From Clitoria ternatea (lineage: Eukaryota > Streptophyta > Magnoliopsida > Fabales > Fabaceae), in the NCBI GenBank assembly GCA_037962975.1, contig CM075676.1:94434001-94498000 (forward strand): DNA of 64,000 bases. Direction: 5' to 3'. Made by a program: the position numbers and the translations under genes. Position 1 is the stretch's first letter. Each line of letters starts with the position of its first letter. Of the stretch, positions 46,601 to 58,984 are shown in pieces. The notes beneath the pieces are model-generated. The model did not search any database. It was not told the origin of the DNA and worked only from the letters and a program-made list of their open reading frames with translations.

Positions 46601-49235
46601 TCTGAATGCAGGGTTATGGACAATTCTTAGAAATTCAACATACAATAATGGCCTAGATACATTAACATGATTTTTTTAAAAGTACTTTATTTATGTAAAT
46701 GCACTGTATTTGTAATGTTGAGAGATATTGATTAATTCTCATCATTCATCAATACCTAACTATTGCTGGTTGATGATTACAATTAAAAAAATACTTGTGG
46801 TCATAAAAGAAAAATACAGTTACATATATTTCCATTATCCATATTAGAATATATTCTTCTCCTTATGGACATGTTGCAAGATTTTTCTCCCACCCTTATA
46901 TTCTTTCAGAAACAGCTCTATATGATATCTATTATTTATACTATTTACTATAGCTTTAAGGATGTGTATAGAGCTGTGTGTGATTTTAGTTCTGTTCAAA
47001 GTGTCACAGCTAACGTATAAGTCAATTAAATTATAAAAAAAATGGATACTCCTTGGATATGTATTGAGGAGTATATTTGTGTGTTGGTATTGGATACTGT
47101 TATGATACTGATAATCTGCCATTTTTGGGGGATAGATTAAAGGCAACGTTTGGAAGCAGAAATGCCTGTAAATTGTCTTTATCCAGCAGCATGCATCAAA
47201 GCATCAAATACAGGACAAAGAATAAAGTAAACCAGGAAAAAAAAAAAGAAAAAAAATGGAGAAAAGTATTATCATTTGTTGTATTCAAGCATGCATGCCA
47301 ATATCATTTTGCTTTTGGGTTCTATATTGTAGAATTCATTAACCAGTACTGGTTTTCTTTTCCTCTTATAACCTTGTATTTTTTTCCCCAGCCTATTGTG
47401 AATGTTGTCTTTGCTGGAAAGTCAGAGTATCTTCTTTCTGTATCTCATGGTTCAAAACCACAGCTGACTGTCTGGAGTATGTCAAAGTTAGCTGCATTTT
47501 GGTCATACAAGCTTCAAATAGAAGGTTTAATACTTTATCTTTTTCCCTATGATATACTTTACTGACCATGATTTTACATGTCAATTTTGTTTTCAATTTT
47601 TGAAACTGTCTATCGTTCAAATTTCTACCCTGCCTGTCTAGTGATCAGTAGCTCACTTCAATTCGTGGTTGGTATTTTTCCCTTTTGTTCTTTGCATATT
47701 AGCTGATAATGTATCTATATATGACTGCATGATGTGAATAGTGTTGATCTGACCGAATTTTGATGCGTATAAATGCAGCTGTCTCCTGTGCAATGGATTC
47801 ATCACATTTTGCTGTCCTTGCCTTCCTTCCTGAATCATATAAATGTTCACTTAAAAGTGATGAAATAATCTTATTATTCAACTTAACAGATCCTGTTCCC
47901 GTGGCTTCCTGGTCTGTAACGAAGGTACAATTTCTTTACATCTCACTGAAAAATTCTGATATAGGCCACCAATGAGCTATCTATTGGCATCATTGAGAAT
48001 GGTTTTTAAATGTACATTGCTAGCACCATTTGGGAGTTTATTATTCATATCTCTTTAATAAAAGATATTGTATTTAATTTCTTTTATTACGATTCCATTT
48101 TCTCAACATGTCCTAATATATTAAATGCCAGAATACATTGTACACGCTAGTGCATTACATGACTTGTAAGATACAAAACGTTTTTCAACCTATCACATGC
48201 TGTTTGACATGTTTCATCATGCTTTTTACCAAGGGGGAATTCCCTTCATTTAGTAGAGTGAATAACATAACTGCTCACACTTCATCTTCACTTTAGTCCA
48301 TGTTGGAATAAATACCAAGTACCAAAAAATTAGTTACTGGGAAGATGTTGGGGAAAACTGGAAGTATTTTATGTTAACTGCTGATTACAATAAAGAAATG
48401 AGTGCAATCTAGTTTTGTGCATGTCTTTGAGATAGAAATTAAGTTAAATTTCAACTCTGTTCTTCCTTTGATCTTAATAACATTCAGGTATACATGATAA
48501 CCTCTAACATAATTGAAGTAGGTGGTCATTCACATTGTTTAGGAGTTGCATTGAGAATTAAATTCCAGAACCAAATTTTTAGCATGTTTAGTGCATGACT
48601 GAATATTTGGTATGCTGGAAAATTTATGGTGTTTGTTCCCTCTTCATTCAGGCCAAGGGAGGGGGCCTTTCTTTTCTTAAAGCAGATCTGCCCAAACGAG
48701 CTGTTATTGATGGGAAATCATCGCCGATGACACTGCTTGCATATGTGAATGGAGATCGTGAATATGTTGTATTTGATCCATATGGAAAAGAAACCTGTGA
48801 GCTGATTATGACTAGGCAGGATGATCCTGTGGCACTTGAAGAAACAGGTGGGGTTGACTTTGCTTCTTCTGTTGTGCCCTGTTCAGTTTTTATACTGTTC
48901 GATCTGTGCATAAATGGAAGAAACCATAGGTTGAAATAGTGCATACCTGTGAAAAGTACTTCCATGTTTTTATGGTCTTGTATACTTGCTCAATATCTTG
49001 GTTTCCCCCCCTTTTCTCCATCATTTCAGGACAATTTGGATATTCATCAATTTTTGGAGAGCTACCCAAATTTGATTTGCAAACGGATACATCTTCATTG
49101 ATTTTATCTGGTGCATCTGAGAGGCCTTGGGAGACCATGTTTAGTGGATCATCACATATGCTGCCACCTCTCACCAAATTATGCTCAGAATTTTTGGAGT
49201 CCTTGCTGGAGAAAAGGACAGCAACTGTAGAATGA
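40601..49235 (+). CDS. WDR75: WDR75/UTP17 (NAN1)-type WD-repeat protein of the SSU processome, 800 aa, 15 exons
   Basis: Exons: 40601-40894, 41101-41280, 42026-42431, 42573-42691, 42774-42851, 43359-43499, 44688-44732, 44868-45031, 45276-45354, 45437-45522, 46184-46313, 47392-47524, 47779-47924, 48652-48847, 49030-49235. All have GT-AG borders, phases agree, and total 2403 nt. WD-type blades are visible: RLLVCTGSTVSVFSTATG, HTSTVTSVV ... GSIRYWDF, PSGKFLGMTDKRKLHIWEV, VLAFHPTERIVAAGDVTG, VFVIWQLDTGKK, AVAFHPTRHIAVSSSYGG, AAFSADGSVLAVAADTVITL. The length is close to animal WDR75 (about 830 aa). WDR75/UTP17 belongs to the t-UTP complex needed for rRNA transcription and early 18S processing in the nucleolus. 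The gene is intact, converges with the RLCK gene and has a telo-box promoter. The family assignment is from overall blade order and terminal regions, not a search. Confidence 0.88.
41752..41792. repeat. (GA)n and G-run in WDR75 intron 2
   Basis: (AG)11 at 41752-41773 is followed by a 13-base G run at 41780-41792. The run length may be unreliable. Confidence 0.9.
43095..43190 (+). repeat. 47-bp tandem duplication in WDR75 intron 5
   Basis: TTTATTTCACTTCCACTCCA and the next 27 bases occur twice in a row, offset by 47 bp, without visible mismatch. Confidence 0.88.
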
Positions 49236-52200
49236 CGTAGTACATGGATGGAACTCTGTTATAGGGGATTATATTTGTTTCTTTGATACCACTTCCTGCC
49301 AGCAGAGCTCCAGAGGGACACGGATTGAGCTTGATGTAGAGGGTGTTGTATGTCCACTCCAAACTCTACCTGCTAACTGCCGCAGGTGTTTCTGGCATCT
49401 CAGTTTTGTACTTAAAATGATGGAACTGTTGGTCAAATTAGCTGATGCAGGAAATGATCGGACAACAGAAGATTTAGCTTTTAGGCGTTGGTTATGTGGC
49501 TTAGTATACCTGAGAGGGTTCCTCTCCCTATCATCCGATTTACCTTGCTTGTGACTTTGTTATATATTCTTTAGTTGTCAGTTCATGGGTGAACCAAAAT
49601 TTTGACAGCATAGTTTCCAGTGTAGGAATCTTTCAGGCTTGTAATCACTAATCATTGTGAGCGAGTGTGCGGTGAATGCTATGGAAGCTACAGTTCATAT
49701 GTAACAGTATTGTGACTTATGATCTTAAATATAGTGATTAATTGTTTTTGCCCTCTACACAATCCCTTTCAGGTTCTACTTTTTTTTTTCATTTCCCCCT
49801 GAAAGTCTTTTTAAGGCAGCATCTCACAGCAAAGAGAGCATTAATAATTTTGTTTTGAATGGGTATCCCATGTACTGATGAAGAATTTAGCATGATTTAT
49901 TATTTTTTTTATTTTTTTCAATATAAGTAATTGTTTTTTATTTTTCAATTATAAATTACAAGAAATATGATTTTTCATTTAATTTAGATTTTTTTTTTCT
50001 TGATGACTAGCATTTTACTCGATAAAATGAAATCCTGTTGAGGCGTGTTCCATTGCCGGACCAGTTGTGTGCATAAATGAGTGGTGTGATGCAGATGGAG
50101 CAATGGAAAGTACTGAGAGGAAGGGCCACGTAACTTAAGACTTAATTCACCAGAAGACTGTCGAGAACATTTAAGAGGATGGTTTAATTCGTTGGACATG
50201 GGCAACTGTGGTTCCGAAAAACATGTCAGATACTGATACCACCAATGTGTCACAACCCTCAAAGCCCATAACCTTTTATTATATATATACAGCATTGAAT
50301 GTGCATGAACTATGATCATTTTGATAATTTTGGTAGTTGACAAACTGAGGCAGAGTAGATAATAACTAATGGGTATTAGTCTTTCAAGTGAAGGGCTTGA
50401 TTATGAAATTCAAGTTTATTGTTGGGAGTTTGTCTTCACTTGCTGGCACGGGGATACTCTAAAAATCTAAGATGTAAAAAGGTAGGAAGTGTAAGAGATA
50501 ACTAAACATCAAATTAGCCAGTGATCCTAGAAGCACCAAAGTTATACTACTCTGGCAAGTAAGTTTTATCACTCTCAAGTCTCTATATGCCATTCTGCAC
50601 AACCCTGACAGCATAAATATACGTAGCCTCTTACCTTTTGTTTTGGCATTCAAGAGTTTCAACTTATCCAAAAAAAAAAAAAGTTTCAACTCAAATACTT
50701 TATTTGTCAGTGTCAATTACGGCCAAGATAGAACCCCTTATAACTCAAGTGGTTAAAAGCATTTGGGGGTCACTTAAAGTAACAGAGTTTAAGCCCCTAC
50801 CACCCCCTCCCAAAAAAAAATTACGAGCCAAAAGATACTTTAGATAATTTGCATACGATTCATTCTTCTACTAGCCGAACAACTTTTTACGCGTTCAACT
50901 ACCACATACCATTAATGCAACCTTGTGATTAATCAAATCTACTTTGAAACTATATTTTCTGTCCGAGAAGTCTACCAGATCATTATCCACTGTCGCTCAT
51001 TTATGGGTATTTGATTTTGATTTTTAAAATTCTACAACGGAAGCAGTAAAATTTAAGGTTTCAACCTACGATTTCGAGTGTATTTGCTTTTCTGTGAGAT
51101 AAACATATCATATACTCTGTTTTTTCATACATACAATACAAGATTAATTTTAATATTCCATGCATGCCAAATCACTACATTTTAGCTGCACACTAGAAGT
51201 TGTCACCTATTATTTTTTTTTATATTTGCATATATTTAATGTATATCACACTTAGTTAAAACTTCTTAAACAAGTAAATTGTCCTTAAACAAAATTATTT
51301 TAATGATAATTTTTTAAATGTTATTTTGGTTTTAAAAAAAGTGACAAATTTTAGTTCATGGGACTCATTACAGTTTTATATTTTATATTGTGATAGTCAA
51401 ATATAATTTAGACCAAAAATCTATGTTCCTAAAATTACATTAATGCTGATGTGTGTTGACACAACTATCAAAACCATTTTAGGAGATACCTTAATTAGGG
51501 TTGTTGATCATATTTATATATGTATTTGTTTAACCATTATTCCAACCGAAACCATCTGATCTAATCCATAAAAAAATTAACCTTAATTAGTTTGCTTATC
51601 AAATATTAGGACTGTAGATCACACTACTAAGTTTTTATTATTTTACTGTTGTAATTTATTTCTTTCCTAATACCTAATGACACACATTGAAATAATATAA
51701 TTAGAAATTTGATGCTTTATTTAAATTTTCTACTACTTTGATCAATTTTTATCTCCTTTGTTGCATCCATTGTGTCTTGTAACCTCTTTTCTCGAACACA
51801 ATTCTGATTTCCCCCTATTCTTGAATAGTTAACGTAAAAATGAAATAATTGAATATTCGACTATCCAATCCAATTACAAGTCCAATGATTTGATTGGTTT
51901 AGTTTAATTTAGATTTTATAGAAAGTTTATGTAGTATAACCAATTTAGTCTAATATAATAACTTTGATTGGTTCAAATTCTTTTATGCTTAAAATCCATC
52001 TAACTCATCATCCTGTGTACACCCCTGCCCTTAACATTAAAGGAGACAGACAATACCAAATATGAAATAAGTATAAGTCTCAGGAGGAGCCTCAATGTGG
52101 CTTAATTCAAATTTGAGGGTGCTATGGCCCTTTAGGACAATCCACATTTTCTAGCTGGATCCTAACAACCATGGTTTTGTTTTTTCTTATAAAGAAAATA

Positions 52201-53929
52201 TTGCATTAATATCCGGGTGCATTGACTTTGCCCGGACAGCTTTTTCTTTATTTAATACTCTTTTACTGCCTATCAGTTTTTCAATTTTTTTTTCATTGAG
52301 ATGGCAGCAATAGTACTGTAAAATTTAGTTTATTTTTATTCTCATTTTCACTCAATATAATTTTACTCATATTAAATATTGCAATTTTTTTTTTTTTTTT
52401 TTGCTTTAGGAACTTATAAAGAAAATTGCTCCCGAGCAGAGTTAATGCAAACAGAAAAATAGTAGCACTTCACATTCACATTGTATATCATTTGGTATTT
52501 TTATATTGTCTTCTTTTTATATATTTCTCAATTCATCTACCCTATTTTATATTTCTTTTCTTCTCGTCTCTCATCAAATACTAAATAACATTAGTATAAG
52601 AAATATAATATTTTTCTCACTGCCCAATTTTCCTTTCCCCTGGAAAACAAACGCATTATTATAGTCTGCAGCCCTTGGTTCTGAAAACAAGCATGCAAAT
52701 GAGTTCATGTGAACCCCCAATTGATATTGATATTTACTATAATAATTAACATGCCAGCTCTACTGGGCCTTCCAATTTTCAATTGTTGCATAATGCAATA
52801 CCCATATGGCAACTTGCCTTCATGTCAGCCAATAACTTCTTCACTATTCATCTGCTCCATCATCTTTATATTTAAAATACTTTGATTCTCAACAACACAA
52901 ATCTTGCATCTCAAAACTAAGCTTGTTATAACTTCTGATTTTATTTATTCTATCAACACTCAGTTAAGAAAGTTTCTCTTATGTGAGAATGAGAGGAGTG
53001 AATCTATGTCGTGCAACTATTTAATAGAAGATTGAGATTAATCATGTGAGTTTTTTAAAAAGTCATGTAGTTTTTTAAGTGATCATATGACTGAAAACTC
53101 AATCATTCATGTATGGTTGGTTATATGACACAGATTCACACCTCTCACTCTTACAGAAGAAAACATCTCTCACTCTTACAGAAGAAAATATATATATATA
53201 TATATATAATTTACAATAAAAAATGATTTTTTAATCTCACACTTCAAAGTAACTTTTCAAACTCTCACGATTAGATTTACTGTGTATTAAAATAGTATAG
53301 TTAGTATCAATCATATTAAGATAAAATTGCCTAAACCAAATGTACTATTTCTAGACCTTGCATTGCATGGAAAAGGTGAGAAATGTGACATTGAGGCCTG
53401 TAGATTAATATATTATTCTCATGTTAATATCTTTTCAAGACAGTTTACCTTAATTTGCCTTTAAATTTTGACTATTTCCCACATAATTGCATTAGGCTTG
53501 GAGTTTAAGCTTGGTATTAAAATTTCAAATGTACATGCCATAAAGCACTAGCTTGAAAACAATCATCCATCATTACACGATCTATTTCCAATGTCTCAAT
53601 CTAAACCCCTTAAAATTTCATATCATTGTTGGTCACATCGTGTAGAAAAGTTGCAATGAGTGGACCTTCAGGGCCCAATTTGTATCACAAAACCATATTA
53701 TCAACGAATTGATTAGTGCACTAAAACAACCTTGCTTTGTCATTTTCCTCTGGTGTTGCCGACATTATGGAGTTCAATTACAATAAATATTTCACATCCC
53801 CAAAAAAAATTCTAGAGATTGATTAAACAGGAGTAGCTAGGAACAGCCACAAGAACTTGCTCCTAACCTTAAACGTGTATTTATATACATATACAATACC
53901 GTGTAATTGAAATTTGAAAGTGATTTATG
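49236..53929. other. Convergent intergenic region between WDR75 and the RLCK gene
   Basis: The first 500-600 bp are probably WDR75 3' UTR. The rest is A/T-rich with a SINE-like relic (50731-50821), a 26-bp tandem duplication (about 53138-53190) followed by (TA)n, and no supported gene. The ORFs at 49984-50343 and 50459-50716 show no coding character. Confidence 0.5.
50731..50821 (+). repeat. Possible tRNA-derived SINE relic
   Basis: TAACTCAAGTGG (50741-50752) resembles an RNA polymerase III box A. AGTTTAAGCCC (50786-50796) resembles box B GGTTCGAATCC with CpG-to-TpA changes. An A-rich tail follows. Spacing of about 35 bp is right for a tRNA-like head. No target duplication was confirmed. Confidence 0.4.
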
Positions 53930-56449
53930 CTAAGTACTTCCAATGGAATCAAGTAAAGACATTGAAAAGGAGCTATCATATTCACATTCCAAATCCTCAA
54001 ACCCCCAGAACTCTTCCTCTTGCTCTTCTTCTTCCTCTGGCATTTTCCACTTCTCCATATCTGTCTCTCTCCCTTCCATTATCTCTAATACCTGCCAATT
54101 CAAAACAATTATTCTATAAAATTATTTCTAAGCCTCCATCTTAGTGTACAGTCACTGTTTCACACATTATCTATATGATAAGAGCTTTCGGACCATTATG
54201 TTCAAATTTTCAAACATTTTAACTTTAATTGTGTGATGGAACAAGAACAAGTGGCCCACATTAATCCCAATGAATCGCATGTCTTTCACCTCTAATAAAA
54301 GTATAAGTGTGTGTTTAGTATGCAGTTAAAGAAACGAAGTTATAAAAATTAAAAAATATAAAGGTTAATATTGATTCTACACTATTAAAAACAATCAAAA
54401 CTTTATTTCGCCACAAGATCTTTTTTAAGAGTTGGTTAAACCAACGTTTAACCAACCCCAACTTGTAACCAAACACCCTCTAGATCATAATCAACTAAGG
54501 ATGACACATAGGATCTATTAGAATCTACAAATTTAACTTTAGTAACATTGTTGAGAAGAATAAACCCTAACCATATAATTTAAGAACACATACAAGGTTA
54601 TAACTAATTAACACATAACTCTGATAAGATGTGTTTATGCAATTATAATTTCTTAATTGTTAACTGTACAAAATTTGTTCTCTAATTAACCCTTTGAAGT
54701 GTGCAATCCATTTATTGATCTTCGTCAAATAGTTAACAAATTTTTTTTTACATGTTACTATGCTTGAACGATACATACAGAAAATGAATATGAGGAAATT
54801 CACGCAATTAAAAATTAAGGAGTAAAATCATAGTTGATGAGAGGCTAAAATTATTGAACCTGATTCGTTATGTCATGGTAGATGAAAAAAAAAGAGAGGT
54901 TAAAATTACTTATAAGTGACTAATCAATTTGCATGGGAAAAAAAGGTCGCCATTGGCATTGAGATAATTAGGATTAATCTAAGGTTTGCCTAAGATTTCT
55001 GACCGATTAAAATGATGAGCGAAGCTGTCATAATTTAATAAAATGGTAGCTGATTTAGAAATAATTGATTTTTTGTAAAACCTGGAAATGGATCTTAATT
55101 TGTGTAATTGAATAACTTGGAAACCGAGTAAAATACAATAATTGGATTAGTGAACACGCCACACATCTTAATATGACAATTTGACTAAGCTTACGAAAGG
55201 GAACCTGGCCCCAAAAAAAATTGTGCCATTAAAAAAGTTCAACAAAACATCAATAATTTTTGTTATGCGATTCAAAAATTTGGACACACTCCACAACATG
55301 AATATGGGTAATATTAATATGAAATTAGATATACATAGTAAAAAAAGGTTGGTACTCTGTGTTGTTTAGAAGTATTAATAGTAGTTGAAAGTTGAAAGCA
55401 TTGGTAGTATATAAAGAAGTGGATAAAAAAATGCCAAGTGGAGAAGTCACAATCTTTCTACGTATCAACGAGCAGAAAATTAGACAAATATCCTGGTGGT
55501 TACAATGCGATGACCAAATCCAACTTGGTGGTTTCAGCTTCCATCTATACAATTCATTGGAATCATTTCAACTTTCATGCAATTTTTTTTTATTTTTTTA
55601 GTGATTCACCCCCAATTCCTTTGGCATGTATAATTTGTAAATGCTTAGGTGTTTATTAAAAATTATAAAAACATAATGTCCTAAATGTTTCTTAACTACT
55701 TCTCTTAAGTTATATAATCTTTTCAAATGTTAACCACAATCATTCTTATTTGAAGACAACTAATTTAATAAGTTTTTTCGTCTATACATGTGTTTAATGA
55801 AAGTTGAATCTAATACTTTTCTAACAATTTTAACCTACGTTATTAACTAAACAACAATTTCTGCCCCTAAGTTATATGTTTTAATTGATAGAAATAAATA
55901 GAATGGAGTAAAATAATAATAGATTCCAATGTTTAGATTATTTAAGATAAGATGAAATGCATTACACGCCATATCTTCTTTCTCCTCTAATTTGACTATA
56001 TGAGATGAACCATTATTATTTTTTCTATTGCATCCCAAATAAATTAATAAAATGATAACGTAACAAAAAAAACAATAAAAGAATGATTTTACTCATCAAT
56101 AGCATATTCATTAGGAAGAGAGACCCTGCCAATACAAATTATTATTGAACTTTTATTATTGTAATTGTAAAAATATCATCTTAGATTCACTTTCCCTTTT
56201 CATTTCCAAAGATTTGAAGAGAAAAATAGTAAAAAAGACCCTGCCAGTAAAAACCACAAGATAGCAACTTCAATTTATGAATAAAAAATTACCTTAAAAA
56301 AAACTTATTCGTAATTTTCCACACATAAAGTTCCATCAGTATAAGTTAAAGGATTTTATTACTCTAAAGTGAGAAAGTCATACACTATAATAACCGTTGA
56401 TTAAAGAATCAGCAGTTGATATTATAACTTCTTAAAAAATTTGTTATAG

Positions 56450-56495
<46 letters not shown>

Positions 56496-58739
56496 CATAA
56501 ACTCAACCGTTAATTAAAAAATAATGCTTCTTAATGTACTTTAACCTTTGAAATGCATCCCTCACTCTAGAAGATTTAGATCCTAAGTTAAAAGAGTAAG
56601 CAAACAATATTTATGATCTAATTATTCTTGCTACCATTGGCCCTCTCATGAGGTAGAAGTAGACACCAAGATCCAAGGGTTTAATCCCTAAATTGGCTTG
56701 GGGGATTTCACAGTTTCACTATACCAAAAGGTGTAATGAGCCTACCAAATAAAACAAACTGACAAATTATTTAAAGAAAAATAAATTACAACACCATTAA
56801 TTATTTTTATTAAATGATTTTTTCATTTTTTGTCAAAATTTATTATTTTTTATCTTTTGAAATAAAGATAAAAGAAAAAGAATAAGTGTCAGGTAGTTTA
56901 AATGTAAAAGAACCTAGACCTTGCACTCTATGACTTTATATGCATGACAGGTATAAATTATAAACTGTACTTGTATCAATATATTTAAAAGGTTTCATTA
57001 TTTCTTTTATATATATATAATTGAGAAGAAAAAATACTTTTCTTTGAACAGAAGACAAAGAAGTGTAAGGTACCTCGCTCATGGTAGGTCGCCAAGTTGA
57101 AGATGCCCTGATGCAAAGAGAAGCAGCAAAGGAAAGTCTTTTTAACTGTGACACATCATAAGCCCCTTCAAGCCTTCCATCTACCAACTCTTGTATCTCA
57201 CCCTTGTTCAACATTGGCTTTGCCTGTACTGATTCAAATTACATTCTTAATACCCTTAAACTTAATTTAATACAAATTTTATTATTTAAAACATAGAACT
57301 AATATTAATATTTAATTTTTTATTTTTATAATTCTATTTCCACAACTAATTAGCTAAAGTCAATGTAAAAAGTCTAATCATTCACCAAAGAAGAAACCAA
57401 AAAGGCATTCCCAATGGAATACGTTAAGTTAATAGCAAGAGAACAAACCAAAGTCACAAGACCAAAAAAGATCTTACCCAGCTATGTAAGCTTTGGTGAG
57501 ACCCATCCACAGGTTTCCTCCCAGAGATCACTTCTAATAAGAACACACCAAAAGCAAATACATCTGTCTTCTCATCCACAACTCCATGCAAGTAGTACTC
57601 TGGGGCCAAATGTCTACCAAAAATACATACCATTAATTTGTATATACCTTTTTTCATAAATATTATAATATGCATTCATTATTTGAAAGATATCATTGAA
57701 GGGACTTGGAAAAGAAAAGAGTACCCAAATGTTCCTTCTATTGGGGCAATTGAATGATGAGTCCATTGAGATGGAAGCCATTTTGCTAATCCAAAATCAG
57801 ATATCTGCCGCAACCAAAACATAGACTTTGGTAAATAAAAAAATAAAAACCATCAAAGCTACACTGTATTATTTGAAATATTGATTCTGCTAAAATAGGT
57901 AAGCAAAAAAAAAAAAGTGGGTATTAGATGGACCTGTGGTTCAAAATCTTTTGTTAATAGAATGTTTGATGCCTTGATGTCTCTATGGATAATCCTCCTC
58001 TTGCAACCTTTATGCAAATAGTGGAGGCCACGTGCAGTTCCAATTGCTATTTTATGCCTTGTTTTCCAATCCAAAGGAGGCAATTTTTCATCTACAAAGA
58101 AGATCATTCATACACTATTGATCAAGACCTTTTTTTTCTTTTCTTCAAACCCAGAATACAATCACAAGTTTTAAGTATACCGTGAAGAAGAGATGAAACA
58201 GAGCCTCTTGTAGATAGTTCAAAAACAAGGTAAAGACCATTGTCAATACAACACCCCACAAGAGGCAATACGTTAGAGTGGTGAACATGACCGATTGTAC
58301 CAATCTCTGTCAAAAACTCTTTCTCCTTCCTCTCATCCCTCACTGTTCTTGTGAGCCTCTTCACTGCGATTTCTTCGCCATCATTCAACCTTCCCTTGTA
58401 AACCTCTGCATACCCTCCTTTTCCAACCATATTTTCTGACCCAAAAATCCAAAACCAATAAAAACATTAACTTTCAGTTCCCCAGAACAAGAAAAAAACA
58501 AATAAAACTATGTTTATGTCTGAATCACCTGAGCTGAAGCCGTTTGTGGCATCATACAAGTCTTCATAAGAGAAGCATTTCCAAGTGGGTCTTTGAGAAG
58601 GTTCTTTATGAGGAAGAATCTTCAACCCCTCATCATTTTCTTCACCAATGGAACCGCTAGGACTCGGAACTTGATCCCCTGAACCACGTCTTCTCAAGGA
58701 GAAGAGCCTCTTGAAGCTGTTGCTCCGAATATACCTCAT
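53930..58739 (-). CDS. Receptor-like cytoplasmic kinase, class VI (RBK-like), 383 aa, 7 exons
   Basis: Exons in transcript order: 58739-58529, 58435-58181, 58091-57934, 57804-57725, 57613-57478, 57223-57074, 54091-53930 (1152 nt, GT-AG throughout). The N-terminus MRYIRSNSFKRLFSLRRR is typical of RLCK VI and has no signal peptide or membrane segment, so the protein is cytosolic. Kinase motifs: GKGGYAEVYKG loop, IAVKRL lysine, IIHRDIKASNILL catalytic loop, ISDFGLAKW, APEYYLHG, RPTMSE. The last exon encodes VLEIMEG and an acidic tail (MPEEEEEQEEEFWGFEDLE). Class VI RLCKs include ROP-GTPase-binding kinases (RBK1/RBK2 in Arabidopsis), so a role in ROP signalling is inference. I chose the start at 58739; an in-frame ATG at 58805 would add 22 residues of poor similarity. 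Confidence 0.9.
54305..54482. mobile_element. Family-A MITE within the RLCK last intron
   Basis: It shares GAAACGAAGTTATAAAAATT, AAATATAAAGGTTAATATTG and ACAATCAAAACTTTATTT with 13196-13277, and ends in AACCAAACACCCTC against GTGTGTTTAGTA at the left. It is shorter than the copy at 13036-13341. Confidence 0.68.
56452..56492. repeat. (TA)n microsatellite in the RLCK last intron
   Basis: About 41 bp of uninterrupted TA repeats. Confidence 0.92.
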
Positions 58740-58966
58740 TGCTATGGACAACAAAACAGGGGAATCTGTTTCATGCAGAGCACAACACTCCAGAACAGAG
58801 GACAAGTGAAATATTTAACACCGTGTTTGAGTTTCATAAACATAGACACACACAGGTTTTTCTTAGTTCACGGTGTGGCGTAAAGCAGAGCCATGTTCTA
58901 AGGAGGGACCGTTACAGGAGCTTAAATGCTCTGTCTTGTATACACTGTGCATGCTTTTTCAAGATA

Positions 58967-58974
58967 CATATATA
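58967..58974 (-). promoter_or_regulatory. Likely TATA box of the RLCK gene
   Basis: The minus strand reads GCTATATATGTATC here, about 230 bp before the chosen ATG. That distance leaves a leader of about 200 nt containing an upstream in-frame ATG at 58805. Confidence 0.4.
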
Positions 58975-58984
58975 GCAATGGGAG

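Larger units (their letters stand above)
54092..57073 (-). other. 2982-bp last intron of the RLCK gene
   Basis: All other introns of this gene are 87-254 bp. This intron holds a family-A MITE (54305-54482) and a (TA)n tract (56452-56492), and is otherwise A/T-rich. ORFs at 55181-55659 and 55847-56038 are not supported. Confidence 0.8.

Noticed and set aside
49984..50343. 119-codon minus-strand ORF downstream of WDR75
   Set aside because: No recognisable motif. The opposite strand reads slightly protein-like in pieces but is full of stops; neither could be supported.
57985..58185. Plus-strand ORF opposite the RLCK exons (also 40621-40824 and 48648-48965 opposite WDR75)
   Set aside because: Antisense shadows of real exons.
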